64,000 nucleotides of DNA from Micrasema longulum (GCA_022494885.1 JAGVSM010002645.1:23809-87808); one strand, 5' to 3'; counted from the stretch's first letter, positions 10,979-22,155 are shown. A program made the numbers and translations. Notes: generated by a model from the sequence alone, not told the origin.

Positions 10979-11789
10979 GAGGAAGGTCAGGCAAGATGGT
11001 TACGGTGACTAAAGCGGGTACTTCTCATATCTGACTGTCAACGCAAAAGCGAGACAAATCATTTGCAAGGATTGTTGGCTTACTCCACCCGTGGAGAAAT
11101 AAGTCTTCCTCGGCATGCCGGGAGAGTTACACATTTGCACGGGAGCTTTCTACGAATTTTAGAAATAAAAAAAATAAGGGCTTGTTATTATGATTTGTGT
11201 AATACTAACAATGCATCAGTACCCTAGACTTAAAGGGAAATAGCTGAAAATAGCTCATTTTGAGTAACCCGCACTTGTTTTATTGTATTTTATTTATTTG
11301 TTCTTTTTCAATTTATGTATTCATTTTTTTACATTAATGACACTGTAACCTAGTCAAGTTTGACGGGTTTTTAAAATTAAAATATAAAAAGGGAGTGTTT
11401 CTTTACCATCTAGCATCATTAACTAAAAAAAATAAGATTTTGAGTTATTTCCCCATAGAACTGAAGTATTGATATTGAAATGATACTTTATTTGTTTTTT
11501 AACTGTAACGTGTACAATTTACTGAAAAAATGATACGATTTGTGAAATTCTATTAAAAAAAAAAATATTAGGGTTTTTGTTTATGGGTACCCATTTTGCC
11601 TTCTGTGGGCAAAACGGGGTTTTCCTCAAGTTCGTAAAAAAGAGCGTTACTTAAAAAAGACAATTACAAGTTTTTTTAATCATATAGAATCTGGTCGCTG
11701 AAGAAGCATTGTTAATACGTTTTTTTTTTAACTTTTAATAAGTTTTTAATTGACCAACCTTAAGGGACCCGTCTTGCCCAACCTTCCCC
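10979..11789. mobile_element. TIR element, ~0.8 kb, TA-flanked
   Basis: The left end GAGGAAGGTCAGGCAAGATG and, inverted, the right end GGGGAAGGTTGGGCAAGACG match at about 17 of 21 positions. TA stands at both outer edges (10977-10978 and 11790-11791). No transposase frame is visible inside. The interior holds a further related patch (CCATTTTGCC...GGGCAAAACGGG) near 11.6 kb. Confidence 0.5.
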
Positions 11790-11791
11790 TA

Positions 11792-12315
11792 TTTTGTGTT
11801 TGTTTTACAATTTAATTTATGTCTAACTGTTAACATTGATAAAAATTTAAAAAAATGAAATCCATAAAGTTGACTTAGTGGGGGCTAACGAGTAAGATTT
11901 TTAAAAGAGTTATAAATGTCACATGTTCATATTTCGTAATAATCTAAAATAAGTTATGTTTCTTTGGCGCCCAACGTGGAGCGACAATTTAAAAGTTGAG
12001 GCGTATTAAATTTACAAACCCTTCCAATTTCCGAATGAAAGTTTTGTACTTAGTTCTGGCAAAAACTTTTGAACCTGTTCTACTGTTTATGAGCTGGGAC
12101 TTTTGGTTTATCAAAGTGTATCAAGTTGGGAATGAAAATTTTTGTGGTTCTGAAGAGCATAAAACATTGTTGTGTATTTGCCGAGACACAGAATTCAAGT
12201 GAATTTATCATTTAATTTGAAACAAAATAGAAACTTTATCGAGAATTAGAAATCAATTTTGGTGGGTTAAAAGTATTAACATATTTTTTTAATCCTTTAT
12301 TTGAATAACTAACAG
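11792..12315. other. Intergenic sequence, nothing recognised
   Basis: AT-rich, with a 68-codon ORF at 11996 that has no family pattern. Confidence 0.4.
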
Positions 12316-13720
12316 CTATATTCATATTTGTGTCTATAATTCCTCTGTACGTGTGATGTCACCGAATTTCTCTTAAATGGCTGAACCGATTTACGTGCGG
12401 TTTTCAGAGAAACATAGATTTTTACGCTGTGCGTGTTCGTAGATATTAAAATCTTTAATCTTATATGTAAAAAAGAAGTAAGGAGCATAAATCTTTTATT
12501 CATCAGGGTTGCATTCAAGGAGAATGCATTTACAAAAAAATTAAAAAATGTTTGTTTTTTTGTGTCTAAAAAAGTTTGTTTTTTATTTTTTACAAACAAC
12601 TTTTTTTTATCTTAATCAGATTCTTTCCTTTAATTCTTTGTCATTTCTACCCATTTATTTCTTTTTACTGTATTTTTGGTAATACTAAAATAATATTGAA
12701 TTCAATGCATTTTTAAAAATCGTATTCCTACATAAGTACACCCCAGTGGCGAACGGTGATTTTATTTGTAGGTAAGCAATAAAAAATATCATTAATTTGT
12801 AACTACATAGTACATAACATAAGTAATACATACTATAAATTGCTATTTTTCCAGTTTTTCTGTGTGATACAACATCTCTCATATATAAAATAAACTCAAA
12901 CGACGATTATTATTAACTTTGTAATATATTATATGATGTAGCTATATTGTATGTTACTGATTTTAAGTTTATAAAAAGTAGCACAATGAATCCAGTAGGT
13001 ATTAGATATGTATTTCCATTACGATTGAAATTTGAAACGTCAACTGACCCAATAGTTCTAGAAATGAATAATGCTAAAAACAGCCGCGTCAAGCGCCGCA
13101 TGTCTTGCTATATGACTGCATGGAAGTAATGGTGGTCAAAGAAAAAAGGCTTTAAGAAGTCATGTTTAAAATGCTGTTTTCCAAACCAAGAATCTTCAAA
13201 TAATTTGTGTAATTTGCAAGCTTATTCCAGGAGAAAATACCACCACTGGATTAAAGAAGTTCAAAATACAGTATACTTATTTGTATAAAGAAATAAGCTG
13301 AAATAGTCGGCTAGTTTTATGGCTCACTGCTGACGCTCAGCGTGTTTTATTCTTATTTGGAGAAAAATACAAAAGTAAAGAAAAATAATTATTATTTGTT
13401 TGTATTTTTGTAAATAATAAAATGTTATGGATAATCATATATGATGGTAAGCTGCGCATAATCGCTTATATAGATGATTCGCTCCTGTTACACCCGTCTG
13501 TTGGTGAGAAGACCGGAGTTTGACGTTTGCAAAAAGAATGCCATATTTATTTTATGTTTTTGAATTTAGCCATAAACAAGTACCTGCTTAAATTCAATAT
13601 TTGAATATTAAAAAAAAATTGTTTTGGGATTTAATCACAAATAAGTACCTGGGTACCTACTTATAAATAAAAAATCTTTTGCCAACGTTCGGGCAGGAAA
13701 ACGTCTGTCGGGTCCACTAG
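12316..13720 (+). mobile_element. Helitron-like non-autonomous element (tentative)
   Basis: The left region has the phrase TTAAATGGCTGAACCGATTT and ACGTGCGGTTTTCAG, common near the 5' ends of insect Helitrons. The right end CGTCTGTCGGGTCCACTAG is followed by T, fitting a CTRR-type Helitron end with a GC-rich segment just upstream. The exact 5' end is not fixed and no Rep/helicase frame is present. Confidence 0.35.
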
Positions 13721-13721
13721 T

Positions 13722-14640
13722 CTTATATACAATAAAAAACAAATTAAAAATAAGCCAATTACATGTTTTCACAAGTAGCATCACAGTAAGTTAAAAAATA
13801 TTCTCGAACATAACATGAACAGTAATCTAATGTAAATCAAAAAGAAAAGAAAAAAACACTACGTATTTTTTCGACAAAAAACGCCGCACGTCATTATAAT
13901 TCGCAAATAAGTCTATGTTTAATGATTTTGTAAGCATATTAAAATTATCAAAAGTTTGCGATAAATGTGAATGTTTTTTTATTTTTTATTATTATTTATT
14001 TATTTAGTTCTATGTATTTACATAGTCTAATATATATTTACAACACAATATTTACATCTATACTTATTCTAACATTATTTATCACTATTATACACTTAGT
14101 ATCCTAATTTATAATATTAACTGTTTCATATGTACATTTTCATTAATTATATTCACTATTTACACTATTTACTACCTAATATTTTTCAAATTTATACTTT
14201 TTACATTTAATTTTAAATATATTTACATTAATTTCATTTTTTATGCTTTCTGGCATTTCTTCAAATAGTTTTATTCCCTTGTACATAAGGCAGTTCTGGG
14301 ACATTGCTTTTGATTTTTTTTCCAGTCCTATATTTTTAGATCTTCTTGTTGCATAGTTATTTTTTATTTTTATTTTTATTTTATTAGGGAAATCAACAGT
14401 TCTACATACATATTTTTAGTAAACAAACAGATATAGTGTATAAACTCAGAACCAATAACAGATTTCCACATAGTATACAAAGTTAGTAAAGAATATATAT
14501 ATCACATATCAAATAAATACAAACAATTTATACATATAAAAATGTTATTTTCAAGTACTCAATAATCAAAGATTTTTTAAATATTAATTTTAAGAACATT
14601 AAGTTACTGTAAATTGGGCGGGATAAGGACAAAAATGCTT
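13722..14640 (-). repeat. LINE 3'-region fragments on the minus strand
   Basis: 13722-13990 resembles 31205-31380 and 31730-31800 (TTTTCACAAGTAGCATCACA versus TTTTTACAAGTAGCACCACA; ATTCGCAAATAA both). The rest to 14640 is AT-rich with TTTATTTATTTA-type runs and no gene. Confidence 0.4.
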
Positions 14641-15484
14641 GAAGAGAGGATAAGGAGGGGGGGGGGAGATGCACATATTTATTATTATAATGTCTACTAA
14701 GTTACATAATACATTTTTAGTTTAAATTTTAAATCTGACAGAGTGATGATTGTATAATCTATATTTTTAAATTTTGTATTGTACATTGAAAAAGTCCAAC
14801 GAAAAAAAACATTTTTAACATACGATGTCTTACTTGTTGGTACATGAAACAGGTGGTACCGTCTACAAATCATGGCTGGCACATGTATTGTTATTAAAAC
14901 AAGCAGCTCTGTACAGTCAACCATTCCTGTCACAATTTTGTAAAGCAGTAGTTGGTCCGCACACACTCTGCGGTATTGTAGAGAAATGATTCCATGGAAG
15001 GTGGAGGCAGCGAGAGTAGATACATAAGAAATACCGGTTTTGTATTTAAGGTACTTTATAAATTTGTTTTGAATATTTTCTATTCTACTTATATATATGG
15101 CATACTGGGGATTCAATATCTGAGAGGCGTATTCCAAATGGCTTCTTACAAATGTATAATATAATGAAATAAGGGCCTTTGGATTATTAAAGTGTTTACT
15201 CATTCGAATTATGAAACCTAACATGCTCAATGCTTTGGAGGTAATTTTATTGATATGCGATTCAAAAAGTAGTTTTGAGTCTAAAACAATCCCAAGATCT
15301 TTAATTTCGTGCTTTCTCATTAGTACATTATTGTTTAGTTTGTAATCAAAATTAAGAATTTTTCTTTTCCTTGTGAATGTAATACAGACACATTTATTTA
15401 TATTAAAAAACAGTTTATTTTCAATACAATAGTCAGTTAGACGATTAAGATCGTCTTGAATCATTAGGCAATCTTCTTGAGATG
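14641..15484 (-). pseudogene. Non-LTR retrotransposon reverse-transcriptase C-terminal half
   Basis: The minus strand has 255 uninterrupted codons from 15464 to 14697. MIQDDLNRLTDYCIENKLFF, NINKC, KDLGIVLDSKLLFESHINKI, LGFIIRMSKHF, YTFVRSHLEYASQILNPQY and RIENIQNKFIKYLKYK follow the palm-thumb order of jockey/CR1-type reverse transcriptases. The catalytic F/Y-x-D-D box lies upstream of the retained part, which begins at a junction near 15484. Although this piece is open, it is 5'-truncated and cannot encode a working enzyme. It is probably the youngest LINE piece in the window. Confidence 0.85.
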
Positions 15485-16183
15485 AAAGAACTCATTATTT
15501 TTTAGTTTATTTTGAAAATATCTCGGAACTATTCCTTTAATAATTTTGTTTATTTCATTGGCAACATTGAATTTGCCTATGATTAGATGAAAAAAAAATA
15601 AATATGAAAAACAAGGTTATTCTTTAGTACTTTGGAAGGAACATTAATAGAGAGTTTGCATAGTACTCGTAGTTCAGGACAGTCAATTGAACCAGAAGCA
15701 ATTTTTAATAGATAAATTGAACGTAGTTATACAGAAAGCAGCCAGCCATAGAAAAGTGAAACTGAGATAATAGCCAATTTGTGAAAAGAGTGAATTATAA
15801 AATCTACACAAAAGTTGGAATGTTTTTGACATTAACAAACGATAAACAATGAATACATAAGTTTTTTTTTAATATCACAATCAAGAATCTTATTATGTAT
15901 TTAACCAGTTTAAAAGATTTTTAAAGTTCCATAAGAGTTTTCTAGTTTTGTGGGTGTTTTCTGCAAATTGAATTGTGATCGACACCTTTTTCCGAATGTG
16001 ATTAATGCAGTTTTTTGTATGAAAGCGGTCTGGCTGTTTTTAGCAAAACATAGAATCGACCTGACTGCACCCGATAACATCAATAACTCATTTTTCAAAA
16101 ATTGTGGACTGGCTGCTTTCTGCATAACTACGTTCAATTATATCAGCTATTTCATGACGTTTTTGCAGAGGTAAGACATAACA
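15485..16183 (-). pseudogene. LINE C-terminal/3' fragment split by a DNA element
   Basis: It aligns with 31790-32040: both share ATTAGATGAAA, AGAGTTTG, AGGACAGTCAATTGAACCA (here) or AGGATAGTTAATTAAACCA (there), and CATCAGCTATTTTG/TATCAGCTATTTCA. On the minus strand the sister copy reads LEPLQKRRKIADVMYPLKIA and FGLINYPK, typical ORF2 C-terminal wording. A 417-bp inverted-repeat element interrupts it at 15719. Confidence 0.6.
15719..16135. mobile_element. 417-bp TIR element with AATT target duplication
   Basis: Ends GAACGTAGTTATACAGAAAG and, inverted, GAACGTAGTTATGCAGAAAG extend as near-perfect inverted repeats for about 29 bp. AATT stands on both sides (15715-15718, 16136-16139). The related LINE copy near 31978 has no insertion at this point (GATACATTACATCAGC), which fixes the borders within the ambiguity of the palindromic AATT. 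The interior ORFs on both strands are shadows and show no transposase motif. Confidence 0.7.
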
Positions 16184-16669
16184 AGAATACAAAGACAACA
16201 AAATAAAATTCTTCAACTAACATACAACCTATCCTACCTGACCTCTACGGCTGAACTGTACAAAAAAACACACCAGTTTGACATAAACTACTTGACTAAA
16301 ATTGAGACCTTAAAAATTGTGCACAAAATAACACTGGGAAACATACAAGACGACGACATAATATTAGTCAAAAATGCTGACATACACAAATATAACACCA
16401 GATAACAACAACACAATCATATTGAAAAAGCAAAGACAAACACAAGACAGTCAAAAATACTACATAATGGACTTAAACACTACAACGATCTACCTTACTA
16501 CTTGAAAACTTTTACTGGAGACAAATTTAAAATCAATCTGAAAAAGCACATGATGACTGAACTAACTAGACAAGACGAGACATAAAATGACTAGACAATA
16601 TTAAATTTCTAATGTAACCCTAACGGGTTTTTTAAAATTGTACATAAATAAAAAAAATAAAAAAATAAG
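16184..16669 (+). pseudogene. Non-LTR retrotransposon ORF2 C-terminus and 3' UTR
   Basis: The plus strand reads RIQRQQNKILQLTYNLSYL, FDINYLTKIETLKIVHKIT and SKILHNGLKHYNDLPYYLK, ending HMMTELTRQDET-stop at 16585; one in-frame TAA interrupts it. A short 3' UTR and an A-rich AAAAAATAAAAAAATAA tail end near 16669, so this is a real retrotransposon 3' terminus. Confidence 0.7.
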
Positions 16670-16689
16670 TGATGTTATTATATAATCTC

Positions 16690-17120
16690 ACCTACATTAA
16701 TAAAGGTTTCAGCTCTTAAAGTTCACTCACATAAACGGATGGAATAATTGAAGGATTCACCATCATTATCATAATCATTCCCTTTCCGCACCTAATGGTG
16801 CAAATTAATGCAAATTATTGCAAATTTTGTCTAATAGGTACACCAATCGCAGTGTATCTTGACGTACCATGACGGAAATCGAACCCGAAATGAAGAGATG
16901 AAGATTAGAGAACATGGAAGGCAAACGCGCTGACCACTACATCACGAGGCCGGCGTGGAATGAATATAGATGTTCGAATACAGGCAGAATTGTAAATATT
17001 ACACTGTGTGTAAAGTGGCCAATGACCAGCCAATGACAGGTCGTAAGCTCTGTAGGGGCCTAGATTTCTACATATTCTTCGTGAAAACTTTATTTTTCTC
17101 TGTTGTTATATATTAAAAAT
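16690..17120 (-). repeat. FB-A copy interrupted by a SINE-3
   Basis: Minus-strand FB-A: AAAGGTTTCAGCTCTTAAAG at the left, GTGTGTAAAGTGGCC, CCAGCCAATGACAGG and TTTCTCTGTTGTTATA at the right. Between GGAATAATTGAAGGA and AATGAATATAGATGTTCG stands a SINE-3 (16757-16965). Confidence 0.75.
16757..16965 (-). repeat. SINE-3 copy, nested in FB-A
   Basis: Minus-strand head GGCCTCGTGATGTAGTGG and B-box-like GGGTTCGATTTCC; the tail is an ATG-rich repeat (CATCATTATCATAATCATT on the plus strand). The inner ATGCACCATTAGGTGCGG region is partly changed. Confidence 0.7.
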
Positions 17121-17319
17121 ATTATGTTTCTTGTTATTTTTATTGTTCCTGAGCTTCACCGTAAAATAATGTATATGATCGAGAAACATTGTATTTGGTG
17201 TTTATTTAATACAGTGTCATATGCATCATTTGTTGCGGATATGGGTACGATGATAATGTAATTGTAAATTTAAGGTTGTCAACAAAAAGTGAAGCATAAA
17301 AAAACAATATAATTTGTCC

Positions 17320-17695
17320 ATTTCAATAGGGAAATATCACATACTACGAATACCGATAAAAATATATGAAATGGATTTAGAACAATTAATTGTATTTTTA
17401 AATCATTATGGATATTGTGGAGAAATGCTTTCATTTATATATTTTTTTTTAATTCAATAAAAATACGTTGTTAGAAAAACGCGACATGCCTTGGTAGTTG
17501 TGACGATAAGATTACCAATGAAATGACCGTTTTTGCGTGAATTCAAAATTACAAATTTGAAAATATTTTTTAGGCTACTAATAGTTAGCAAAAACATATT
17601 ATACATATATTACATATAAAACATTTATTTTTATTTAAAACATATATTACATATAAAACATATATTTTTTTACTGGACAGTATTTCATAGACCTT
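17320..17695 (-). repeat. CRE-type dispersed repeat, copy D
   Basis: In inverted orientation it shares CGCGACATG, ATCCATTTCATATA, GGTATTCGTAGTA and GTCTATGAAATACTGTCCAG with the copies at 45.0, 52.9 and 63.7 kb. The middle part holding TGACGTCA is lost. Confidence 0.65.
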
Positions 17696-17731
17696 TTTTA
17701 CTTAATTTTTTCACGATAAATTACCAAAATA

Positions 17732-18040
17732 TTTTAAGGATAAAGTTGTCTTAAACAAAAATTGTCATGAATATGCTACTAGACAAAAAGATAAAATAAG
17801 ACTACCATTATTGAAAAGAGCTGAGTCGCAAAATTGTTTGATGTATAAGGGTTTAAAAATGTATGATGAGATGCCTGAATGTATGAAGAATGAAAAGTGT
17901 CTGAAAAAAATTTAAAATAAATGTATAAGTTACTGTAAGGAAATGTAAATATATAAAGATGATGTAAATGTACATAATAGTTTATATTAGTTTTAATATA
18001 AGCTAACTTAAGAAATAAATAAAAAAAAAAATAAAAAAAA
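17732..18040 (+). pseudogene. Non-LTR retrotransposon C-terminal stub with A-rich tail
   Basis: The plus strand reads HEYATRQKDKIRLPLLKRAE, SQNCLMYKGLKMYDEMPECM and KNEKCLKKI-stop, typical of an ORF2 C-terminus, followed by a 3' UTR ending in AATAAATAAAAAAAAAAATA. Confidence 0.65.
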
Positions 18041-18699
18041 TGTAAAAAGGTGATATTTTCCTATAATAATACCATACAAATAACTTTTTGCTTGGCTCAA
18101 ATTCGCAGTAAAATTTTATAACCATAAATTATATAATGATTTTATAAGTTCAAATGAAAACATGGGAAATTCATCCAGGTCGGAGGCTTTAGCACTTCAT
18201 CAATTACCAAAATTAGCCTTTGTGCATACATTTGGGAAGGATTACTTTTACTTTGGTCCTGTGGAAACCAGACTAGCGCAAAAACTAATCCTGTAATTAT
18301 GCCGGTGTTTAACCGCGTTTTTCTCTGTCCGATCAGAACTTTATAATTAAAATTTTTATCCAATTTTCAAAGCACAACTAAAGACATCTATGACTACAGA
18401 TTTGACAGAGGTGACGTATTTTTCAGTTCTGTCAGTATCTCGTATTTTGAAGTCTGCGTTCATGATACACCGAAGGAATGCGGTATTTTTGTGACGCTGT
18501 ACATTTGAGTTCCGGTAAAAATTGGTACATGGAACGAACAAGATCTCTTGTTTTGTCCTCCTCTTACGGGAGTGGTCTTCGGATTTTCTGCCTTTATTCC
18601 CTCAAGGAGTCATTTTTTATTCACGGCCGTTTTTCCATTGAATTTTCCAATAGATATTTTCACGGACTCGGAAAATAAAATTTGTATAAATTTGTTGGA
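18041..18699. other. Unassigned sequence of higher GC
   Basis: 18360-18700 is GC-richer than its surroundings, with overlapping ORFs of 60-77 codons on both strands. I could not match any to a family; a decayed transposase is possible. Confidence 0.3.
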
Positions 18700-18878
18700 T
18701 TTGAATACATCATCATCATTTCTTTTCCACATCAAATTTACGATTTTCTTGAAGATAAGATGAGTCTTACGCTTCAGGTAATATTTCAAATCATCCATGT
18801 CGGGTATCAAATTCAAGACTTCTCGCATGGTAGGCAAACGCACTGACCATTACACTACAACACGAGGCCGACTCTGAA
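18700..18878 (-). repeat. SINE-3 copy
   Basis: Minus strand: GGCCTCGTGTTGTAGTGTAA head, TTTGCCTACCATGCGAGAAG, a degraded B box, GCGTAAGACTCATCTTATCT and a GATGATGATG tail. Confidence 0.75.
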
Positions 18879-19109
18879 TTTGGATTTGAATACAATAAAC
18901 ATTAATCTTTGTATGCGAAGATTAATTATACACAATTAATCTGTTTTACTGTTAAAGAAATTAATGTATAAGAAATTATTAAGAGTTCATTTATTATGTT
19001 TGTACTATTTTAAGACTAAATAAAAAATAAAATAAAAAAAGAACATGAAAATATAAGTCAATAAGCCAAAAACAATTCAAGAGCTAAAGGATGAGAAAGT
19101 TATGCACGT

Positions 19110-19205
19110 TAATGACATTGAACCTCAATTGACAGGTCATAAGCCCTGTAGATACTTAGACTTCTATATTACCTTCTCTAAAATGTTCTTCGTCTCTGTT
19201 ATAAT
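19110..19205 (-). repeat. FB-A fragment
   Basis: TTGACAGGTCATAAGCCCTG, AGACTTCTATATTACCTTC and CGTCTCTGTTATAATATG mark the left part of the unit on the minus strand. Confidence 0.6.
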
Positions 19206-19234
19206 ATGTTTATAAACAATACATTTGTTTAGCA

Positions 19235-19560
19235 GTTTATTCAATATTGGTTTGGGTGAATGAGACAATTTATTTTATTTCTGCCCAGCTCCAATCTCCA
19301 TTTTTTAAAGCCTTCTTGAACATTTTCTCGTTATTAATTGTTTTAATGGACAGTGGAAGTAGGATAAAGATTTTAATTGCATAATACTCAAAATCCTTTT
19401 GTCCGAAAGTGGTATTAGTTTGTATTTGTTAAAGTTGTATTTGTGTTGTGTATTAACAATTTTTTTTGTTAATTTTACATATTCTAGGTATTCGTTGTAT
19501 TTGATTTCCCTATTACTGACAAAAGTTATTTTTGATGACAGCAAAAATATGATAACTTTT
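19235..19560 (-). pseudogene. LINE ORF2 C-terminus, same family as 41990-42575
   Basis: Minus-strand reading gives a degraded FRQKDFEYYAIKIF and LLPLSIKTINNEKMFKKALK. The copy at 42.1 kb reads FRQRDFEYYSIKIYNLLPL and SIKAISNEKMFKKAIKKW, so the two are the same element. A frameshift separates the two parts here. Confidence 0.65.
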
Positions 19561-19785
19561 TGAAAAGGTTAAATTTGAATCTTAATCTATTTTAATGAAC
19601 GGCTGTTACGTCATCGATTCGGTAAGGCATCTCTTTTAATAAAAATGATTTGAATTGTCTGGTTCTTGACTTAACGAAGCCTATTATCGTTTTCAGAAAT
19701 AAATTTAAGCAATATTATTGCATAAAAATGAAAAAGGGTATAGATCACCATATATTTATAAAGATTAAAGGTTTAATTTTATTAA

Positions 19786-20225
19786 AATTTATTTCAATAG
19801 ATAGGGAAAACATTATTGAGAAGGAAATATGGAATTCTTGGCATTGACAGGGCTTATGATCTGTCATCGGTTGGTTTAAGTGGCCACTTTACACACTGTG
19901 TAACATTCACCATTCTGCCCATGTTTAAACATCCACATTTCCTCAACTCTTCTATCTGTTGGCTTTTGTGAAGTAATGGAGCTGAAACCTTTATTATGTG
20001 GGTGAGATTCATCCGGCTGAACCAAATCACCTACTAGGCAACGCCTGGAAACAATTTTCCAATTCTTATACTTCTTCTTTTACCAGGTAGTTAATTCAAC
20101 AATGTTTGAGTATGTCCAAATGCTTGCAGACTCAGTTAAAATAAATTTTAATATAAATGGAGGACCCTAGGGAGGAAATCCAGCCAGTCTGCAAGTATTT
20201 GGACATACTCAAACATTGTTTAATT
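19786..20225 (+). repeat. FB-A, longest single copy
   Basis: It runs from TTTATTTCAATAGATAGGG through TTAAGTGGCCACTTTACACA, GAGCTGAAACCTTTATTATG, GATTCATCCGGCTGAACC and TTATACTTCTTCTTTTACC. It ends with TTCAACAATGTTTGAGTATG and, inverted, CATACTCAAACATTGTTTAA after CCTAGGGAGG. The family's 3' part therefore contains its own inverted repeat of about 40 bp. Confidence 0.85.
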
Positions 20226-20450
20226 TTATTTTTAATTAACGTTAATTTTTAATAAAAACGCATCTACGCTTTTAAATTAATTTAATTGCTTTAATTACTT
20301 TATGAACCTTTACAGCAAGTACGTATTTGCGGTACATTCTATCAATTTCAATGATATTATTATATTTGTACGGTTTTATGTGTGTAACTTCATAATTATA
20401 GATGATTTATATTTTATTTGTTTTAAATAGATGATTTATATTTTATTTGT

Positions 20451-20645
20451 GGCGGCCTCCGTGGTGTAGTGGTCAAGAAGCTTGACTCACAGACGGAAGG
20501 TTCCGGGTTCGATTCCCGGTGAGAACACAAAAATTAAAAAATGTGATTTTTCTCAAGCCTGGGTGTTCTGTGATGTAATTCACCACTGTAATTGGGCCTC
20601 CTGGCCTGTTGTGGTGCAAAAAAAAAAATAAATAAATAAATAAAT
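20451..20645 (+). repeat. SINE-1 copy
   Basis: GGCGGCCTCCGTGGTGTAGT head, B box GGTTCGATTCC at 20506-20516, body ACCACTGTAATTGGGCC and an AAATAAATAAATAAATA tail. It is preceded by a 30-bp tandem duplication (GATGATTTATATTTTATTTG at 20401 and 20431). Confidence 0.85.
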
Positions 20646-20994
20646 AGGAATTTAATGATATGTATTTTATACTGGGATTGATATTTTTAATTTTTTTGTT
20701 ATTTTTCATTTTCAATACTGTACTGTGTGTCATTACTATTTAAATGGTTTAAAGATATTTCTTGTATTTAAATTGGTTTTTTTTGCATCATATTATGTCA
20801 TTATTTTTCATTATAAGTTACATTTTATTTGGTTTTTTACTATGTCATAACACTGGCATAGTCTCAAAATACATAATTTATTGGCGAATATTTAAACAAA
20901 TGTAATTTCAAAATCAATAACGAAATATAAAAATTAAAGTTCTGACTTGCTAGAAATAAAATCCGTCCGTAAAAAAATAAGTCGTTACTTTATA
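20646..20994. other. AT-rich spacer, nothing recognised
   Basis: T-rich and A-rich runs only. Confidence 0.5.
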
Positions 20995-21260
20995 TCTACG
21001 TATTTTTAAAACAGAGCTGAAGAACGTTTTATAGATGAAAATTCAGAAGTTTAAGTATTTACAAGGCGTATGATGTATCATTGTCTGGTTTGAGTGGCCA
21101 CTTTAAACACTGTGTAACATTCACCGTTGTGTCTATGTTTGAACACACGTGTTTCTTTGATTCTTTCATCTGTTAATTTCTGTGGAATGAAAGAACGTAT
21201 ACCGTATTAATGCGTGTGAGATTCCTTTGAATTATTTCATCAACATATTTGACAAAACCT
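20995..21260 (+). repeat. FB-A copy (diverged)
   Basis: CAGAGCTGAAGAACG, GGTTTGAGTGGCCACTTTA, CACTGTGTAACATTCACCG and GCGTGTGAGATTCC occur in family order. Confidence 0.7.
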
Positions 21261-21351
21261 GCAGCTCAATCACAATGGCTGCACTAATCAATAATTACTG
21301 ACGCGATAAAAAAAAAATATGCATAAGAATTAGTGTTGTTTAAGTATTTTT

Positions 21352-22155
21352 TTATTCGCCTTCGTGTTGTAATTGTCAGCACGTTTTCTTGTCATGCAAG
21401 GGAAGAAGTCTTTGCTTCGATTCTCGGCATTGTAGTCATGAAATATTTATTTTAGATGGTGTTTTTACACTAGAATATTTCATAGTCCTTGGACTGGCAG
21501 TTTCACTACGCGAGGGATTGCGGATATTATTCATGGCTTTATCCCACTGAGTTCCTCCAGGGTATGATCGGTTACAGCAGTTTGAAGACCAAAAGGAATG
21601 TGTATTTAATCCCGCATTTCTTTCGATTGTTGCGCGGTTTTATTGACAACCCTGAAATTATGCGGAGCATTAGCATTTATGTTCCGGATAAATACCTTGG
21701 ACAGCGTCAGCATAGACTGTTTCACATTCCTAGATACAGGGCAAACCTGCCAATGGTTATGCCTGTTGGAAGAGCTAACTTTATGTTGAACAACATTACT
21801 TTGGACATTGACATTTTTCACGTCTCGGAGTGAGTTTTTCGTTACAAGACTCTCCTAATTTTTTAACATATAATTTTCTTGATATTATGTATACTTATGC
21901 GTTTTTTTATGCATACCTAATTTCAGGTTTTTATTTTCATTATTTCCATATCTTTGAATTCAGATATTTCATTTTGTAATGTACATTTATGTGAATAAAT
22001 AAATTGAAATTGAAAAAACTGAAAATTGACTGACAGCTGAAGCGTAAAACTGATCATCTAATCATCATGTAATAAAAATGATCAAGATGCGCTGCCATTG
22101 GTCAACCAATGCAGTGTCCTTTGAACCACCAGGTACGGAAAGTGAATAATGAAAT
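21352..22155 (+). repeat. SINE-3 copy split by a LINE insertion
   Basis: The 5' half (head TTCGTGTTGTAATTGTCAG, B-box-like GCTTCGATTCTCGG, then AGAATATTTCATAGTCC) ends at 21500. The 3' half (GCTGAAGCGTAAAACTGATC to ATGAATGAGG) resumes at 22028. The two join to match uninterrupted copies. Confidence 0.75.
21501..22027 (+). pseudogene. 5'-truncated non-LTR retrotransposon inside SINE-3
   Basis: The plus strand reads GYSSLKTKRNVYLIPHFFRL, LRGFIDNPEIMRSISIYVP and QRQHRLFHIPRYRANLP, an ORF2 C-terminus open to a stop at 21831-21833. A 3' UTR follows, ending AATAAATAAATTGAAATTG and A-rich sequence. Flanks GACTGGCAG (21492-21500) and GACTGACAG (22028-22036) are a 9-bp target duplication with one change. 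The first few codons of the computed frame come from the host SINE. Confidence 0.8.

Noticed and set aside
14697..15464. Host gene of 255 codons
   Set aside because: Its residues follow a non-LTR reverse-transcriptase palm-thumb pattern; it is a truncated retrotransposon.
21489..21833. Host gene of 114 codons
   Set aside because: It begins in SINE-3 sequence and continues in a 5'-truncated LINE with a target duplication.
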